A stretch of DNA of 12,827 bases from an uncultured Parasutterella sp. (lineage in GTDB: Bacteria; Pseudomonadota; Gammaproteobacteria; Burkholderiales; Burkholderiaceae_F), in the NCBI GenBank assembly GCA_900766055.1, contig CAAFTZ010000015.1, positions 1 through 12,827 of the forward strand, written 5' to 3'. Numbering within the stretch: position 1 is the stretch's first letter; each line of letters begins with the position of its first letter. Positions 5,943 to 12,827 of the stretch are shown one piece after another. The notes under the pieces are model-generated. The model saw only the letters and a program-made list of their open reading frames with translations. It was not told the origin of the DNA and did not search any database. The translations under genes and the position numbers were made by a program.

Positions 5943-7441
5943 CACTGCTCCTTCGCTTCAGGCCAAAGGCCGGACATCCATCGACCGATCTCTTCAACGC
6001 TGACATCTTTTGTTTTGACTTGAGGAGAAATTTTGCCTTCGCTCATCACAACCAATTCATCACAAATTTCAAACAGTTCGTCGAGTTCTTCACTGACCAC
6101 TAAAATCGCGCTCCCGCCGCTCCTCTGACGGATTAAGGCATTGCGGATAAGCGTTGCGGCGCCCGCGTCCACACCCCAAGTCGGCTGATTCAAAATCATC
6201 ACCTTCGGGTTATGAAGCAGCTCTCGACCCACAATAAATTTCTGCAGATTTCCGCCGGAAAGGCTTTCAGCCGGAGCTTTAGGACCGCCGCAGCGGACAT
6301 GGAATTTTTCGATAATCGAGCGCGTAAAGCGCGCGATCATCTTGTTGCGCATAAAACCTTTGGCTAAGAACAAATTACTGGTCAGCAACGTGTTGCTTTC
6401 CAAGGACATTTCCGGAACAGTCGCTTCACCCAAGCGCTGTTCGGGCACATAGCGCAGACCTAAAGCGCGTCTGTGTTTAACGCGAAGGTCTCCGGCAAAA
6501 GAGCCGACGATAGAAATACAGTTTTTGGGCAGCAGTACTTCGCCGCTGATTGCCTTCATAAGCTCTGCCTGGCCGTTTCCGGAGATACCGGCCACGCCGA
6601 CGATTCGGCCGCAGGGAACGTTAATCTTGCCGTAGAGCGGGTAGCGGCTCTTAAAGCCAACCTCTTCACCTTGGAAACAGACTTCCAAACCGGGATGCGG
6701 TTTGATTTCCGGTCGAGGCATGATTTCAGGAATGTCGCTACCTATCATAAGCTTGGCGAGCTCCTGCTCGGTCATTTCCTGAGGATTGATGTTGGCTGCC
6801 ACCTCACCGCTGCGAATCACCGTACAGTGTTTGGAAAGTTCACGAATTTCATTGAGCTTATGCGTAATGAAGATGATGGAAACGCCTTCGGAAGACAGCT
6901 GGCGCAGGGTTTTAAAGAGGGCCTGTAGCGCGAGAGGAGAAAGAACCGAGGTCGGTTCATCAAGAATCAAAAGCTTCGGATTGGTTAAAAGCGCGCGGAG
7001 AATTTCCACTCTTTGCCGCTCGCCCATGGAGAGATCATTAACAATAGCGTTCGGATCGACTTCGATACCGTAATGACGGCTTTTTTCAATAATCTCTTTT
7101 TCTAATTCCTTAGGATCCGTTCCTTCCGGCATCCCTAAAAGAATATTTTCTTTAGCGGTCAGTGTCTCAAATAACACAAAGTGCTGAAACACCATCGCGA
7201 TTCCGAGTTCGCGCGCGTTCGCAGGAGACGAGATATTAACTTTTCGTCCGTCAAAATAAATCTCGCCCTCATCGGGCGTGACAGATCCGAAGATAATCTT
7301 CATCAGGGTACTTTTGCCTGCTCCGTTTTCTCCGAGCACGGACAAAATTTCCCCCGGCATTACCTCAAGCGATATCGCGTCATTCGCAACGGTTGACCCG
7401 TATCGCTTGGTGACGTTTACCAATTTAAGTCTTGGAATCAT
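5942..7441 (-). CDS. ABC transporter ATPase with two nucleotide-binding domains (nucleoside/sugar type)
   Basis: 499 residues with two fused ABC domains. Domain 1 is canonical: Walker A GENGAGKS (37-44), Q-loop VFQHFVLF (about 84-91), signature LSMGE (137-141), Walker B LLILDEPT (157-164) and switch His194. Domain 2 is degenerate at the ATP site: GISGNGQ (285-291) lacks the Walker A Lys, the signature LSGGN is intact (394-398), and Walker B reads VMILNQP (414-420) without the catalytic Asp-Glu. That asymmetry is usual in RbsA/MglA/YufO/NupA-type ATPases, so it is not a defect here. It is a cytoplasmic peripheral protein that drives import through the two permeases. First gene of the operon, 18 bases or so from a possible promoter at 7466-7494. 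No strong Shine-Dalgarno precedes the ATG (AGGG about 10 bases upstream). Confidence 0.92.
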   Translation of the reverse strand: MIPRLKLVNVTKRYGSTVANDAISLEVMPGEILSVLGENGAGKSTLMKIIFGSVTPDEGEIYFDGRKVNISSPANARELGIAMVFQHFVLFETLTAKENILLGMPEGTDPKELEKEIIEKSRHYGIEVDPNAIVNDLSMGERQRVEILRALLTNPKLLILDEPTSVLSPLALQALFKTLRQLSSEGVSIIFITHKLNEIRELSKHCTVIRSGEVAANINPQEMTEQELAKLMIGSDIPEIMPRPEIKPHPGLEVCFQGEEVGFKSRYPLYGKINVPCGRIVGVAGISGNGQAELMKAISGEVLLPKNCISIVGSFAGDLRVKHRRALGLRYVPEQRLGEATVPEMSLESNTLLTSNLFLAKGFMRNKMIARFTRSIIEKFHVRCGGPKAPAESLSGGNLQKFIVGRELLHNPKVMILNQPTWGVDAGAATLIRNALIRQRSGGSAILVVSEELDELFEICDELVVMSEGKISPQVKTKDVSVEEIGRWMSGLWPEAKEQ

Positions 7442-7465
7442 TTGGAAGCCCTGGTCGAAGGCCGT

Positions 7466-7494
7466 ATTTTAACAAACGGTTGTACCTCATTCAG
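7466..7494 (-). promoter_or_regulatory. Candidate promoter of the BMP-type ABC operon
   Basis: On the - strand TAAAAT (7471-7466, five of six consensus bases) is preceded after 17 bases by a weak CTGAAT (7494-7489). The predicted start leaves a leader of under 20 bases before the ATPase ATG, so no purine riboswitch fits here. The remaining bases of 7442-7561 hold only this and the symporter terminator. Confidence 0.35.
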
Positions 7495-7513
7495 CCGATG
7501 GCGGTGGCTTTGC

Positions 7514-7545
7514 AACAAAAATTAAGGGAGGCCCTCGGCCCCCCT
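7514..7545 (-). terminator. Intrinsic terminator of the DASS symporter gene
   Basis: Read on the - strand, GGGGGGCC (7544-7537) pairs with GGCCTCCC (7533-7526) through one G-U pair around the 3-base loop GAG, and is followed by TTAATTTTTG. On the + strand the same position would be an A-C mismatch, so it favours the - strand and separates the symporter from the ABC operon. Confidence 0.75.
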
Positions 7546-7561
7546 CTGCGAGTTCAAAAGA

Positions 7562-9058
7562 TTAGTCGATGAATGTTGCTGCGAACAGTCCAATGACGAC
7601 GACTGAGACAAGCGTCAGAACCGCACCGGCAGAAACCATCTGCATAATCTTGATGCGTCCGGTACTGAACACGATCGCATTCGGAGGTGTTCCGACCGGC
7701 ATCATGAATGCGCAGGATGCAGACAGAGCCGTCACCATCAGCAGCTGCTCGGCAGGCACGCCCATCGGAACAGCCGCGGAAGCCAGGAGCGGCATGAGTG
7801 TTGCGGCAAGCGCCGTGTTCGATGTGAAGTTACTTGCCAGCATCACGAGCAAGCTCACACCGATAAGGATTGCCCAGCGCGGAAGTCCGGCTAGAACGCC
7901 TGCGTTTGCGCTGATAATCTGACCGCATTCCGTAATCTGCAGACCGGCAGCCATGGAAAGACCGCCGCCGAACAAGAGCAGAACGCCCCAGGGCAGCTCT
8001 TTCATATCCGACCAATCCAGAACCATATGGTCTCTGTTCACAGGGATACAGAACAGCACGATGGCGCAGATCATCGCAATTGCGGCGTCAGAGAGCGAAG
8101 CAAACGGCCTTGTGCCGCCGAAATCCAGACCTCTTAACACACCGCCGAAGGACCACAGGAGGATCGCAGAGCAGAAGACGATCAGAACGATCATTTCGCC
8201 CTTGCCGATCGGTCCTAATTTATTCAATTCGGACTGAACCCACTGAGCGCCGCCTTCGATTTCCTTCATGGTCTTACGGAAGAGAACCTTAGTCAGAAGG
8301 AACCAGCACAGCGGAAGCAGAATAAGTGTAAGCGGCATGCCATACTTCATCCAATGCGCAAGCGAAATCGGATCATTGAAGTTCTGCTCCATAAAACGCG
8401 CAAAAATGCCGTTAGGAGGCGAACCGATAATGGTGGCCATACCGCCGATAGAGGCACCATAGGCAACAGCAAGCAGCATGGCGACGCTGAAGTTTTCTTC
8501 TTCCTGATCGATCGGACCGCCGGCTTTTTTAGCTCGCACTAAGGAAAGAACGGCCATCGCAATCGGAACCATCATGGCCGCGGTTGCCGTGTTGGATACC
8601 CACATGGAAAGCACACCGCTCGCCAAGAGGAAACCGCCCACAATCGCAGGCGCCTTGGTACCTACGAGTTTTAATGTGGTTAAAGCAATGCGCTTATCCA
8701 GACGCCAGCGCTGAACGGCAATCGCCAGAATAAAACCGCCCATGAACAGGAAAATCGTACCTGATGCGTACGGCGCCATTGCCTGCGCAGGTTTAGCGAT
8801 CCCTAATAGGGGAAAGAGCGGAATGGGAAGAAGCGAAGTCACCGGAATCGGAACCGGTTCAAAAAGCCACCAAAGGACCATCCAAACCACGACGGCCAAA
8901 CAAGCTTTGGCGTGAGGATTAAAAGGAAGGACTTGGTTATGGATATCCGTATAAGTGTTCGGAAGTATCCAATAAATAAAAAGGGCAATAATTGGTGCCC
9001 CTAAAAGAAAAAAGCGTTTCACGCCGGGCGGAAACGAACCGATTTCTGCTGCTGCCAT
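7562..9058 (-). CDS. DASS (SLC13) family sodium:anion symporter, di-/tricarboxylate or sulfate type
   Basis: 498 residues, polytopic inner-membrane carrier with the two inverted-repeat signatures of the DASS family. Repeat 1 has SNTATAAMMVPI (SNT at 155-157) and GSPPNGIF (212-219); repeat 2 has SNFTSNTALAATLMPL (SNT at 413-415) and GTPPNAIVFSTG (456-467). In VcINDY the SNT motifs bind the carboxylate substrate and sit beside the two Na+ sites. The length is normal and no break is seen. Substrate (succinate/malate, citrate or sulfate) cannot be decided from sequence; SNT in both halves favours dicarboxylates. The ATG at 9058 has only a weak GTGAGAA upstream. It has its own terminator and is divergent from the deacylase gene with a 95-base gap, so their promoters are likely close together. 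Confidence 0.88.
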   Translation of the reverse strand: MAAAEIGSFPPGVKRFFLLGAPIIALFIYWILPNTYTDIHNQVLPFNPHAKACLAVVVWMVLWWLFEPVPIPVTSLLPIPLFPLLGIAKPAQAMAPYASGTIFLFMGGFILAIAVQRWRLDKRIALTTLKLVGTKAPAIVGGFLLASGVLSMWVSNTATAAMMVPIAMAVLSLVRAKKAGGPIDQEEENFSVAMLLAVAYGASIGGMATIIGSPPNGIFARFMEQNFNDPISLAHWMKYGMPLTLILLPLCWFLLTKVLFRKTMKEIEGGAQWVQSELNKLGPIGKGEMIVLIVFCSAILLWSFGGVLRGLDFGGTRPFASLSDAAIAMICAIVLFCIPVNRDHMVLDWSDMKELPWGVLLLFGGGLSMAAGLQITECGQIISANAGVLAGLPRWAILIGVSLLVMLASNFTSNTALAATLMPLLASAAVPMGVPAEQLLMVTALSASCAFMMPVGTPPNAIVFSTGRIKIMQMVSAGAVLTLVSVVVIGLFAATFID

Positions 9059-9086
9059 AAGTTTCTCACTTGGTTAGGCTGACAAT

Positions 9087-9117
9087 TTGTCGTAAGTGTA
9101 TACCGCATCTATATAAT
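9087..9117 (+). promoter_or_regulatory. Candidate promoter of the deacylase gene
   Basis: A perfect -10 TATAAT lies at 9112-9117. TTGTCG at 9087-9092 is a possible -35, but the 19-base gap is longer than ideal. The placement puts the transcript start near 9124 and supports translation from the ATG at 9154 rather than from 9070. Confidence 0.5.
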
Positions 9118-9153
9118 ACTTCCCAGAACGGACACAAAATCTTACAGGCTCTT

Positions 9154-9666
9154 ATGGACAACACTACCCAAGAAGTTGAGGACTTTCTTCGTACACACAA
9201 CATTCTGTTCAAAGCCTTGAATCACTTACCCATCACGACGTGTGAGGAAGGGTTAAAAATCGCAAAAGAGTTTGGTTCTACGTGCTGTAAGACGCTTTTA
9301 GTTAAGAATAAGAAACAATTTTTTCTCTTTGTGATACCGGGGGAAGAACGATTTAATGCCAAACAAGCGGCCGCATTTTTGAAAAGCGGTCACCTTTCTT
9401 TTGCCTCTCCCGAGGATTTGTCCCGACTCATGCACACCTTCCCGGGCGCCGTTTCTTTACTTGGTTTGATCTTTGATCAAAATAAAGAAATTTCGCTCTA
9501 CATCGACAGCAGAATCTTGAACGCGGAACATATTGACTGCCACCCATGCACCAATGACCGAAGCCTCATCCTCTCGGTGAAAGATGTGCTGGAAAAGTTC
9601 CTGCCTTCTTTAGGCGTGTCTTATTTCGAATTCCAGTCAGGCTTTTTGAACGGCGAAAGTAAGTAA
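9154..9666 (+). CDS. Aminoacyl-tRNA deacylase, ProXp-ala/PrdX-like (YbaK/ProRS INS superfamily)
   Basis: 170 residues from the ATG at 9154. Features of stand-alone editing domains that clear mischarged Ala-tRNA(Pro) or related species: N-terminal helix then NHLPITTCEEGLKIAKEF (about 23-40), CKTLLVKNKKQFFLFVIPG with Lys46, FPGAVSLLGL (96-105, matching the family's G-x-V-x-P/L-x-G-L) and HPCTNDRSLILSVKD (130-144, the HP-x-TN motif). The enzyme would hydrolyse the ester bond of the wrong amino acid in the cytoplasm. A longer frame starts at 9070, but its first 28 codons overlap the best -10 (9112-9117) and look unlike the family, so 9154 is chosen. The 3' end overlaps the convergent sensor gene by 46 bases with no terminator between. 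Exact tRNA specificity is uncertain. Confidence 0.82.
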   Translation: MDNTTQEVEDFLRTHNILFKALNHLPITTCEEGLKIAKEFGSTCCKTLLVKNKKQFFLFVIPGEERFNAKQAAAFLKSGHLSFASPEDLSRLMHTFPGAVSLLGLIFDQNKEISLYIDSRILNAEHIDCHPCTNDRSLILSVKDVLEKFLPSLGVSYFEFQSGFLNGESK

Positions 9667-11090
9667 ACACTGCGCCGCGTTCCTTTGATCAGCGGCAACT
9701 CTCTTCTCTGAAGGAGGAAATCCTCACCCGTATCTTTGGCCTTGAGGATTTTTTCTTTCGACATGTCGTGAAGATTGAAGCCGAAATAGTCTTCTTCGAA
9801 TTTTTCTTTGAGCATCTGAGCGAAATTCGCTCCGGCCACAGCCTTGTCGAAGAATTTGGAAGCTGACTGATTCAAGAAGCGTACAAAACCGTTCTCGTCC
9901 ACGATAGCCATAGGGGACGGCAACAAGGTGATCAACGCCTGCAGAAAGTCATACTGCTCCTTGAGAAGTTCAACTTCTTTCAAGGCATCTGATTCGCTCA
10001 GTTCACTTAACGCTCCTTCTGATTTTTGGTGGGATTTCAATTTCACTAACAAACGACAGAAAGCTTTTTGAAGCTCAACGAGTTCCTCCGGATGTCGGAC
10101 TTTTTCCGCCTCTGTCGGAACTGCCTTCCCTTCTCTCACCTGCTCAATCAATTTATTAACAGCGTCTGTCAAAGGACGAACTGAGTACGAGGCCAAGATA
10201 AACGTCACTAAAAGAAGAAAGAAGAAAATCAAGCTATTCGTCACTACCATCGAGATTATCGCTGCTTGTCTATCTTCTTCTTTTTTAAACACGCCAACGT
10301 ACCATCCAAGGTCCGGTATCTCCCGGATTGCGCCAACTAAATCAGAGGCATCGTTTCTTGATAAGACCTGGGCGTTTTCGTTATTTGCGACAAGCTCCTG
10401 CAAAACCTTAGATGGTATTAGCGGCTCAGGAGAATAAACATGGTCAGTCGCATAGATAGGGGCGCCCTTCCTATCCAAAATATAAACTGCACTATCTTGA
10501 ATATCCAGGCCGGAAACAACATCCTCGTACAAGCTCTTTAAATCAAGGGCAGATACGGCATAACCGATAATCTTTCCAGACTTATTTAGTGCCGGCGCGC
10601 AAATATTCACAATGGGAACGTTTGCCGCACCGGTCGCCATGACTACATCAGATATGTAAACCGAGTCCCGATTGTGAATGTGACTCCAATGATCCCTATT
10701 CGTGTGAGACACGCCCTCATTACTTTCATTCCGTGCATTCTTAGGAGGTTCAAAAACGATAACGTCCCCATTGGCGTCTCCATAGTGAATATTTAAGAAA
10801 TACGGAACCTCCGTCAAAATGCTTTTTAGAGTGGCACGTAAGGCTGATTTATCCGCTGTCCCATAGATTTGAAGCGTACTTGCAGACATCACGACGAGGT
10901 TTTTTGCGGAGTCAACTCTATTTTTAATATTGTTGGACAGTGCTAACGCATCTTCCACAAGGAGGAGATCATCTTTGCGGATCTCCTGCTCAATCATCCG
11001 GTACTGCGAGTAGCTTAGCATCAGCAACGGCAGGGTAATTGTAAGAGCCAACAAATAGAAGATGTAGTTTCTGAGACGCACAGGTCGCAT
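9621..11090 (-). CDS. Membrane sensor with Cache, HAMP-like and PAS domains, no visible output domain
   Basis: 489 residues. Membrane span 1 at about 8-28; a periplasmic double-Cache-like region at about 30-275 with characteristic pieces HTNRDHWSHIHNRDSVYISDVV, APALNKSGKIIGYAVSALDL and LGWYVGVFKKEED; membrane span 2 at about 277-300; a HAMP-like or linker region at about 301-350 (VRPLTDAVNKLIEQ); a predicted coiled coil at about 355-385; and a PAS domain at about 382-480 (LLPSPMAIVDENGFVRFLNQSA). The chain stops 9 residues later, without HisKA/HATPase, GGDEF, EAL or methyl-accepting motifs. It may be a truncated sensor kinase or a stand-alone PAS protein that signals to a partner. The Cache part would sense a small periplasmic ligand, often an amino or organic acid. 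GAGGAA lies 5 bases before the ATG. The last 46 bases overlap the convergent deacylase gene. Confidence 0.8.
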   Translation of the reverse strand: MRPVRLRNYIFYLLALTITLPLLMLSYSQYRMIEQEIRKDDLLLVEDALALSNNIKNRVDSAKNLVVMSASTLQIYGTADKSALRATLKSILTEVPYFLNIHYGDANGDVIVFEPPKNARNESNEGVSHTNRDHWSHIHNRDSVYISDVVMATGAANVPIVNICAPALNKSGKIIGYAVSALDLKSLYEDVVSGLDIQDSAVYILDRKGAPIYATDHVYSPEPLIPSKVLQELVANNENAQVLSRNDASDLVGAIREIPDLGWYVGVFKKEEDRQAAIISMVVTNSLIFFFLLLVTFILASYSVRPLTDAVNKLIEQVREGKAVPTEAEKVRHPEELVELQKAFCRLLVKLKSHQKSEGALSELSESDALKEVELLKEQYDFLQALITLLPSPMAIVDENGFVRFLNQSASKFFDKAVAGANFAQMLKEKFEEDYFGFNLHDMSKEKILKAKDTGEDFLLQRRELPLIKGTRRSVYLLSPFKKPDWNSK

Positions 11091-11301
11091 TTATGTTCCT
11101 CGTCCTTTCTATCGGGCCTTTTGCCTGGGTGGGTTCTAATTATTCTAGCGAATTTTCGCTTTCTCCATCTTATGTATTTTCTCGAAAAATCGCCACTGCC
11201 CAGAGGCCGAGACTACCCAATCATTTTGGAGGAAAAGACAGCCAGCGATCCTCTGTAATTGAGAGACTGATTTCATTTAACACATTGGAGGATACGCTGG
11301 T
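11091..11301. other. Intergenic region between the divergent sensor and integrase genes
   Basis: The left part (11096-11101) holds the ribosome site of the sensor on the - strand. The right part holds GGAGG at 11287-11291 before the integrase ATG. No tRNA or att-like direct repeat is visible. An open frame from 11093 to 11467 overlaps the integrase start in another frame and is not accepted as a gene. Confidence 0.5.
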
Positions 11302-12516
11302 ATGTCTCATGCAAAAATCGGCCGCTTCAGCAAAAAGCAAATATTTGAATTACCCGACGGCACACATCGATTGGAGCCTCATTTATACGTACGAGTTCGG
11401 GGCAACGGAAGATACAGAAATTATTTTTTTCGCTACCTCGACCCCAAAGGCCGCGTCTGCGATTTAGCTCTCGGAAGCGCCAGTAAAAAGCCGTTATCGG
11501 AAGTGAAGCAATTTGCCTTTCTGTTAAAAACATCGCTTCAATTCAGCGGAAAGGCTTCTGCACTATTGGAAGCCAAACAGCATCCGGTTCTTTTTAAAGA
11601 CTATGCACGACGAGTCATCGAGATCTTAGCCTCTGTTCGATTATGGAAAAATCCTGCTCAAAAGCAGTCTTGGAGCTCTTCTATAAGCACTTATGCCTTT
11701 CCCGTGATTGGGGAAAAATTCATTGATGAAATTGACCGAAAAGACATCTTAAAAATACTTCGTCCCATATGGATAAATAAAACGATGACTGCCTCACGGG
11801 TAAGAGGGAGGTTAGAGAAAATTTTCGCTTACGCGATCAATGAAAACCTGTTTATCGGCAACAATCCGGCCTCTTGGAAAGGAAACCTCGACTTATTTCT
11901 TCCTCCCGCAAATAAATGCAATTCAACCCAGCATTTCAAATCTCTTTCCTTTACAGAATTAAAAGCTATCATTCCCAAACTACAACAAGAGAGTTCTATC
12001 GGGGCAAAAGCCCTGCTGTTCGGCGTTCTTACTGCAACTCGCACTGTCGAATTTACTCAAGCCCATTGGAGGGAAATAAGCTGGAAAGAGAAAGTTTGGC
12101 TTTGCCCTCCTTCACGCCGAAAAGACGGCAAAGAATTTCCGTTCAGAGTTCCGCTATCTCAGCAAGTCATCTCATTATTAAAGGAAATTAGAAAAGAATC
12201 GAAGGGAGAATTCATATTTTCTGTAGACGGAAAAACTCCGATCCGGCGTGAGACTCCTAGGAAATTTTTGAGGACTGCATTAAATCAAGCGTGCACTATG
12301 CACGGAATGCGTTCAACCTTCAGAGATTGGTGCGCTGAAAACGATATTGACAATGAAGCAGCCGAGAAATCGCTCATGCATACCACCGGTACGCAAACAA
12401 CTTTAGCTTATCAACGAAGCGATCTTTTGGATAGAAGACGAGTCGTAATGCAACTCTGGGCAGATGCACTTTTTGACGACGAAAAAGCCAAAATACATAA
12501 AGCTGATTTGTTGTAA
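11302..12516 (+). CDS. Tyrosine recombinase/integrase, P4-type (phage or island integrase)
   Basis: 404 residues. An N-terminal arm-binding region of the DUF4102 type covers about 1-90 (LYVRVRGNGRYRNYFFRYL, then DLALGSASKKPLSEVKQ), a core-binding domain about 95-200, and a catalytic domain about 215-390. All tyrosine recombinase residues are visible: Arg247 (TATRTVEF), Lys274 or Lys277 in the beta-hairpin (RRKDGKEFPFRVPLS), His334 and Arg337 (MHGMRSTFRDW), His360 (LMHTTG) and the nucleophile Tyr370 (LAYQRSDLLDRR). Such enzymes insert phages, satellites and islands into a host site, usually a tRNA or tmRNA gene. Here no tRNA, att repeat, excisionase or phage gene adjoins within the window. GGAGG lies 10 bases before the ATG, slightly long spacing. 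The stop codon is inside its own terminator hairpin. The gene looks AT-richer than the transporter genes, which fits acquisition. Confidence 0.9.
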   Translation: MSHAKIGRFSKKQIFELPDGTHRLEPHLYVRVRGNGRYRNYFFRYLDPKGRVCDLALGSASKKPLSEVKQFAFLLKTSLQFSGKASALLEAKQHPVLFKDYARRVIEILASVRLWKNPAQKQSWSSSISTYAFPVIGEKFIDEIDRKDILKILRPIWINKTMTASRVRGRLEKIFAYAINENLFIGNNPASWKGNLDLFLPPANKCNSTQHFKSLSFTELKAIIPKLQQESSIGAKALLFGVLTATRTVEFTQAHWREISWKEKVWLCPPSRRKDGKEFPFRVPLSQQVISLLKEIRKESKGEFIFSVDGKTPIRRETPRKFLRTALNQACTMHGMRSTFRDWCAENDIDNEAAEKSLMHTTGTQTTLAYQRSDLLDRRRVVMQLWADALFDDEKAKIHKADLL

Positions 12517-12530
12517 AACAACAACTTTTT
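12508..12530 (+). terminator. Intrinsic terminator at the integrase stop codon
   Basis: TTGTTGT (12508-12514) pairs with ACAACAA (12518-12524) around AAA, followed by CTTTTT (12525-12530). The TAA stop (12514-12516) starts in the last base of the left arm and runs into the loop. The stem is A-T rich, so strength is uncertain. Confidence 0.6.
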
Positions 12531-12545
12531 ATTGATTTAGCATAT

Positions 12546-12614
12546 CGTTTTTCATTAAAAACCGTCGTTTTTGCGTAAATACAACAGATTTTGTTGCTTG
12601 CATGACTCGTTTTT
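12546..12614 (+). promoter_or_regulatory. Three CGTTTTT repeats upstream of the porin gene
   Basis: CGTTTTT occurs at 12546-12552, 12566-12572 and 12608-12614. The spacings of 20 and 42 bases are close to two and four helical turns, which would put bound proteins on one face of the DNA. They are 83-150 bases before the porin ATG, a place where porin genes often bind response regulators. No clear -10/-35 pair could be assigned nearby. Confidence 0.35.
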
Positions 12615-12696
12615 ATCAGAATGACGGTGCAGATAAATTCTTGCTAGGAATTTGAACTTTCTGCAAGTTAACAACTTCAATTGGAGTACTACTCAA

Positions 12697-12827
12697 ATGA
12701 AAAAAACACTTATCGCTGCCGCTGTAATGGCTGCATCCGGCATTGCATTTGCTGCTTCCAACGTTACCCTTTATGGTGTTATTGAGACGGGCGTTGTTGT
12801 TCAGAAGGCAAAACATCACGACACAAA
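12697..12827 (+). CDS. Gram-negative outer-membrane porin, N-terminal part (cut by the window edge)
   Basis: The frame opens with ATG at 12697 and is still open at the edge. A signal peptide MKKTLIAAAVMAASGIAFA ends with an AxA-type cleavage site, and the mature protein starts ASNVTLYGVIETGV, the first beta strand typical of Burkholderiales trimeric general porins (Porin_4 type). Such porins let small hydrophilic solutes cross the outer membrane. GGAG (12682-12685) lies 11 bases before the ATG. The gene is separated from the integrase by 180 bases and its terminator, so it is transcribed from its own promoter. Only 43 residues are visible, so selectivity cannot be judged. Confidence 0.85.
   Translation, partial: MKKTLIAAAVMAASGIAFAASNVTLYGVIETGVVVQKAKHHDT

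Noticed and set aside
6800..7073. Degenerate second ATP site as a sign of a broken ATPase
   Set aside because: Lack of the Walker A Lys and catalytic Glu in the second domain is normal for RbsA/YufO-type double ATPases.
7442..7561. Purine riboswitch before the nucleoside-type ABC operon
   Set aside because: The leader is too short and the only strong hairpin is the symporter terminator; no purine aptamer core is visible.
9070..9153. Upstream extension of the deacylase gene to an ATG at 9070
   Set aside because: The extra 28 residues do not look like the family and the region contains the best -10 box (TATAAT 9112-9117), so the ATG at 9154 is preferred.
11093..11467. Open frame of 124 codons on + overlapping the integrase start
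   Set aside because: It overlaps 166 bases of a clear integrase in another frame, has no recognisable domain and no good ribosome site.
12616..12819. Open frame on - opposite the porin start
   Set aside because: It is antisense to the porin signal peptide and its leader; no supporting feature.

Overview
The window looks like the chromosome of a Gram-negative betaproteobacterium, probably Burkholderiales and perhaps a Sutterellaceae-type gut organism. The pointers are a Burkholderiales-style trimeric porin at the right edge (signal peptide, then SNVTLYGVIETGV), an IHF alpha subunit, moderate GC content and a DASS carrier. The family placement is inference from style, not from a search.

Layout. 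Positions 1-184 hold the possible 3' end of an unrecognised gene (+). A free-standing ihfA-like gene follows (438-848, +). Next is a small accessory-looking stretch (about 880-2700): a DraG-type ADP-ribosylglycohydrolase (-) with an apparent single-base frameshift near its 3' end, divergent from an S24/UmuD-like regulator (+) that carries a predicted N-terminal DNA-binding region and an Arg where the catalytic Lys should be. This stretch carries six copies of a motif with the invariant 12-mer AAAAGACCACAA, found nowhere else in the window. One inverted pair forms the terminator after ihfA, one copy is in the upstream region of the hydrolase, and one is inside its coding sequence.

Positions 2754-7441 (-) are a four-gene operon for a BMP-family (nucleoside-type) ABC importer. 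Transcription order is double ATPase, permease, permease, then lipoprotein binding protein; the first three genes are joined by 4-base or TGATG overlaps. Upstream of it lies a DASS/SLC13 anion:sodium symporter gene (7562-9058, -), which ends in its own terminator. Divergent from that is a ProXp-ala/YbaK-type aminoacyl-tRNA deacylase (9154-9666, +). Its 3' end overlaps by 46 bases the convergent gene for a membrane Cache-PAS sensor (9621-11090, -) that has no visible output domain. A P4-type tyrosine integrase with all catalytic residues (11302-12516, +) follows, then the start of a porin gene (12697 to the edge).

Functionally, the core is nutrient uptake (nucleosides, di- or tricarboxylates, porin) with one translation-quality gene. 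The most unusual part is 880-2700, where the repeated motif, the possible non-cleaving S24 regulator and the frameshifted hydrolase sit together. A testable idea is that the S24 protein recognises the motif and controls the hydrolase. An alternative is that the motif is a genome-wide uptake-type or terminator-forming sequence.
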